Source: DASQDN01 sp035630195 (GTDB taxonomy: Bacteria > Acidobacteriota > Terriglobia > Bryobacterales > Bryobacteraceae). From it: 6,109 nucleotides of DNA. The notes below the pieces were generated by a model that made no database searches, had not been told where the DNA came from, and worked only from the letters and a program-made list of their open reading frames with translations. Every line of letters begins with the position of its first letter. Positions within the stretch are counted from its first letter, which is position 1. The stretch covers positions 1 through 6,109 of the forward strand of contig DASQLD010000443.1 in the NCBI GenBank assembly GCA_035630195.1, written 5' to 3'. The position numbers and the translations under genes were made by a program. This document shows, piece by piece, positions 5,682-6,109 of this stretch.

Positions 5682-6109
5682 AATACGTCCTTCTTTTAGC
5701 CGGTTTGAGTAGCTGCCTCCTCGCAGATCCCGGAGTTCAAGGACCGAGCTTGGGCTACATTTCCACTGCTGGCGCTGTTCGCAAAGTACTCGGGCTCGCC
5801 GGCGCGGCTCAGTTGAGCAATCCTTTGGTCGCAGATCTCCAGCAAGCGGTTGTGCTTCCCGGAAAGAGTATCGCGGCCGCTGTCGACGCGAGCGGATTGT
5901 TAGTTCGTATCGATCTGACCGACGGGACGGTTAGCAGTCTTGGGATTTCAGAAGTGACCTGGATCACACCTAGCCCGAGCGGCGAGACATTTGTGGCCGT
6001 TAGCGGTGGCAGGGCATACATCTTTGCGAAGAGCGGAGAACGACGATCTGACGTTGCGCTGCCAGGTGATCCCCTCATGATTGCCGTCTCAGACCGTGAG
6101 CTTAACGTG
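5678..6109 (+). CDS. Exported protein, probable beta-propeller type, 3'-truncated by the window edge
   Basis: The frame is open from GTG at 5678 to the last base, giving 144 residues with no stop. The start overlaps the TGA of the preceding gene (GTGA) and has GGAGGA 5 nt upstream. Residues 1-16 form a signal peptide (KYVLLLAGLSSCLLA, then DPGV). Cys13 lies within the hydrophobic core and SCLLA is not a good lipobox, so a lipoprotein is unlikely. The mature part opens with GYISTAGAVRKVLGLAGAAQ (26-45). It continues with short strand-like blocks ending in Gly/Asp turns: AAAVDASGLLVRIDLTDGTV, ITPSPSGETFVAVSGGRAYI and later DPLMIAVSDRELNV. This resembles WD40-like or NHL-like beta-propeller blades, where a value is shown, then summarised, then a new blade begins. 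Without the C-terminal part the fold cannot be settled. It is clearly in one transcription unit with the Ig-like gene and is probably periplasmic or cell-surface. No enzymatic motif is seen. Confidence 0.7.
   Translation, partial: MKYVLLLAGLSSCLLADPGVQGPSLGYISTAGAVRKVLGLAGAAQLSNPLVADLQQAVVLPGKSIAAAVDASGLLVRIDLTDGTVSSLGISEVTWITPSPSGETFVAVSGGRAYIFAKSGERRSDVALPGDPLMIAVSDRELNV

Overview
The window looks like a chromosomal segment from a free-living Gram-negative bacterium with moderate GC content. The phylum is most likely Acidobacteriota, perhaps the Solibacter/Bryobacter group. This is an inference from the gene set: a secreted caspase-like protease with PEGA and TPR modules, DUF4384 proteins, and small secreted Ig-like proteins ending in a hydrophobic segment. 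No rRNA or other marker is present to confirm it. I see no tRNA, rRNA, CRISPR array, insertion sequence, integrase or phage gene.

Layout. (1) Positions 1-1268 (+) hold the C-terminal ~90% of an aspartate kinase (lysC type). The gene is cut by the left edge and the N-terminal KFGG region is missing. (2) Positions 4916 to 1272 (-) form a tight three-gene operon read right to left. It encodes a DUF4384 protein with a Pro/Thr/Lys-rich linker (4002-4916), a smaller DUF4384 paralogue (3363-3989) and a 695-residue exported caspase (peptidase C14) with an EF-hand-like loop, a PEGA domain and a TPR superhelix (1272-3359). The gaps are 12 and 3 nt, and each gene has its own Shine-Dalgarno site and signal peptide. 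Its end converges on lysC with only 3 nt between the stop codons. (3) Positions 4917-5081 are a divergent intergenic control region with candidate promoters for both directions. (4) Positions 5082-5681 and 5678->6109 (+) are a translationally coupled pair. The first encodes an exported Ig-like protein with a C-terminal membrane segment and a Gly-rich tail. The second encodes an exported protein of probable beta-propeller type, cut by the right edge.

How the genes may work together. lysC is ordinary biosynthesis and appears unrelated to the rest. The five other proteins all carry N-terminal export signals, so the right three quarters of the window is an envelope/periplasmic gene cluster. The most interesting unit is the (-) operon, in which a caspase-family protease with an intact His/Cys dyad is predicted to act outside the cytoplasm and is co-transcribed with two paralogous DUF4384 proteins. 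A functional partnership is inferred from operon structure and from the known tendency of DUF4384 and caspase domains to occur together. It is not shown by the sequence.
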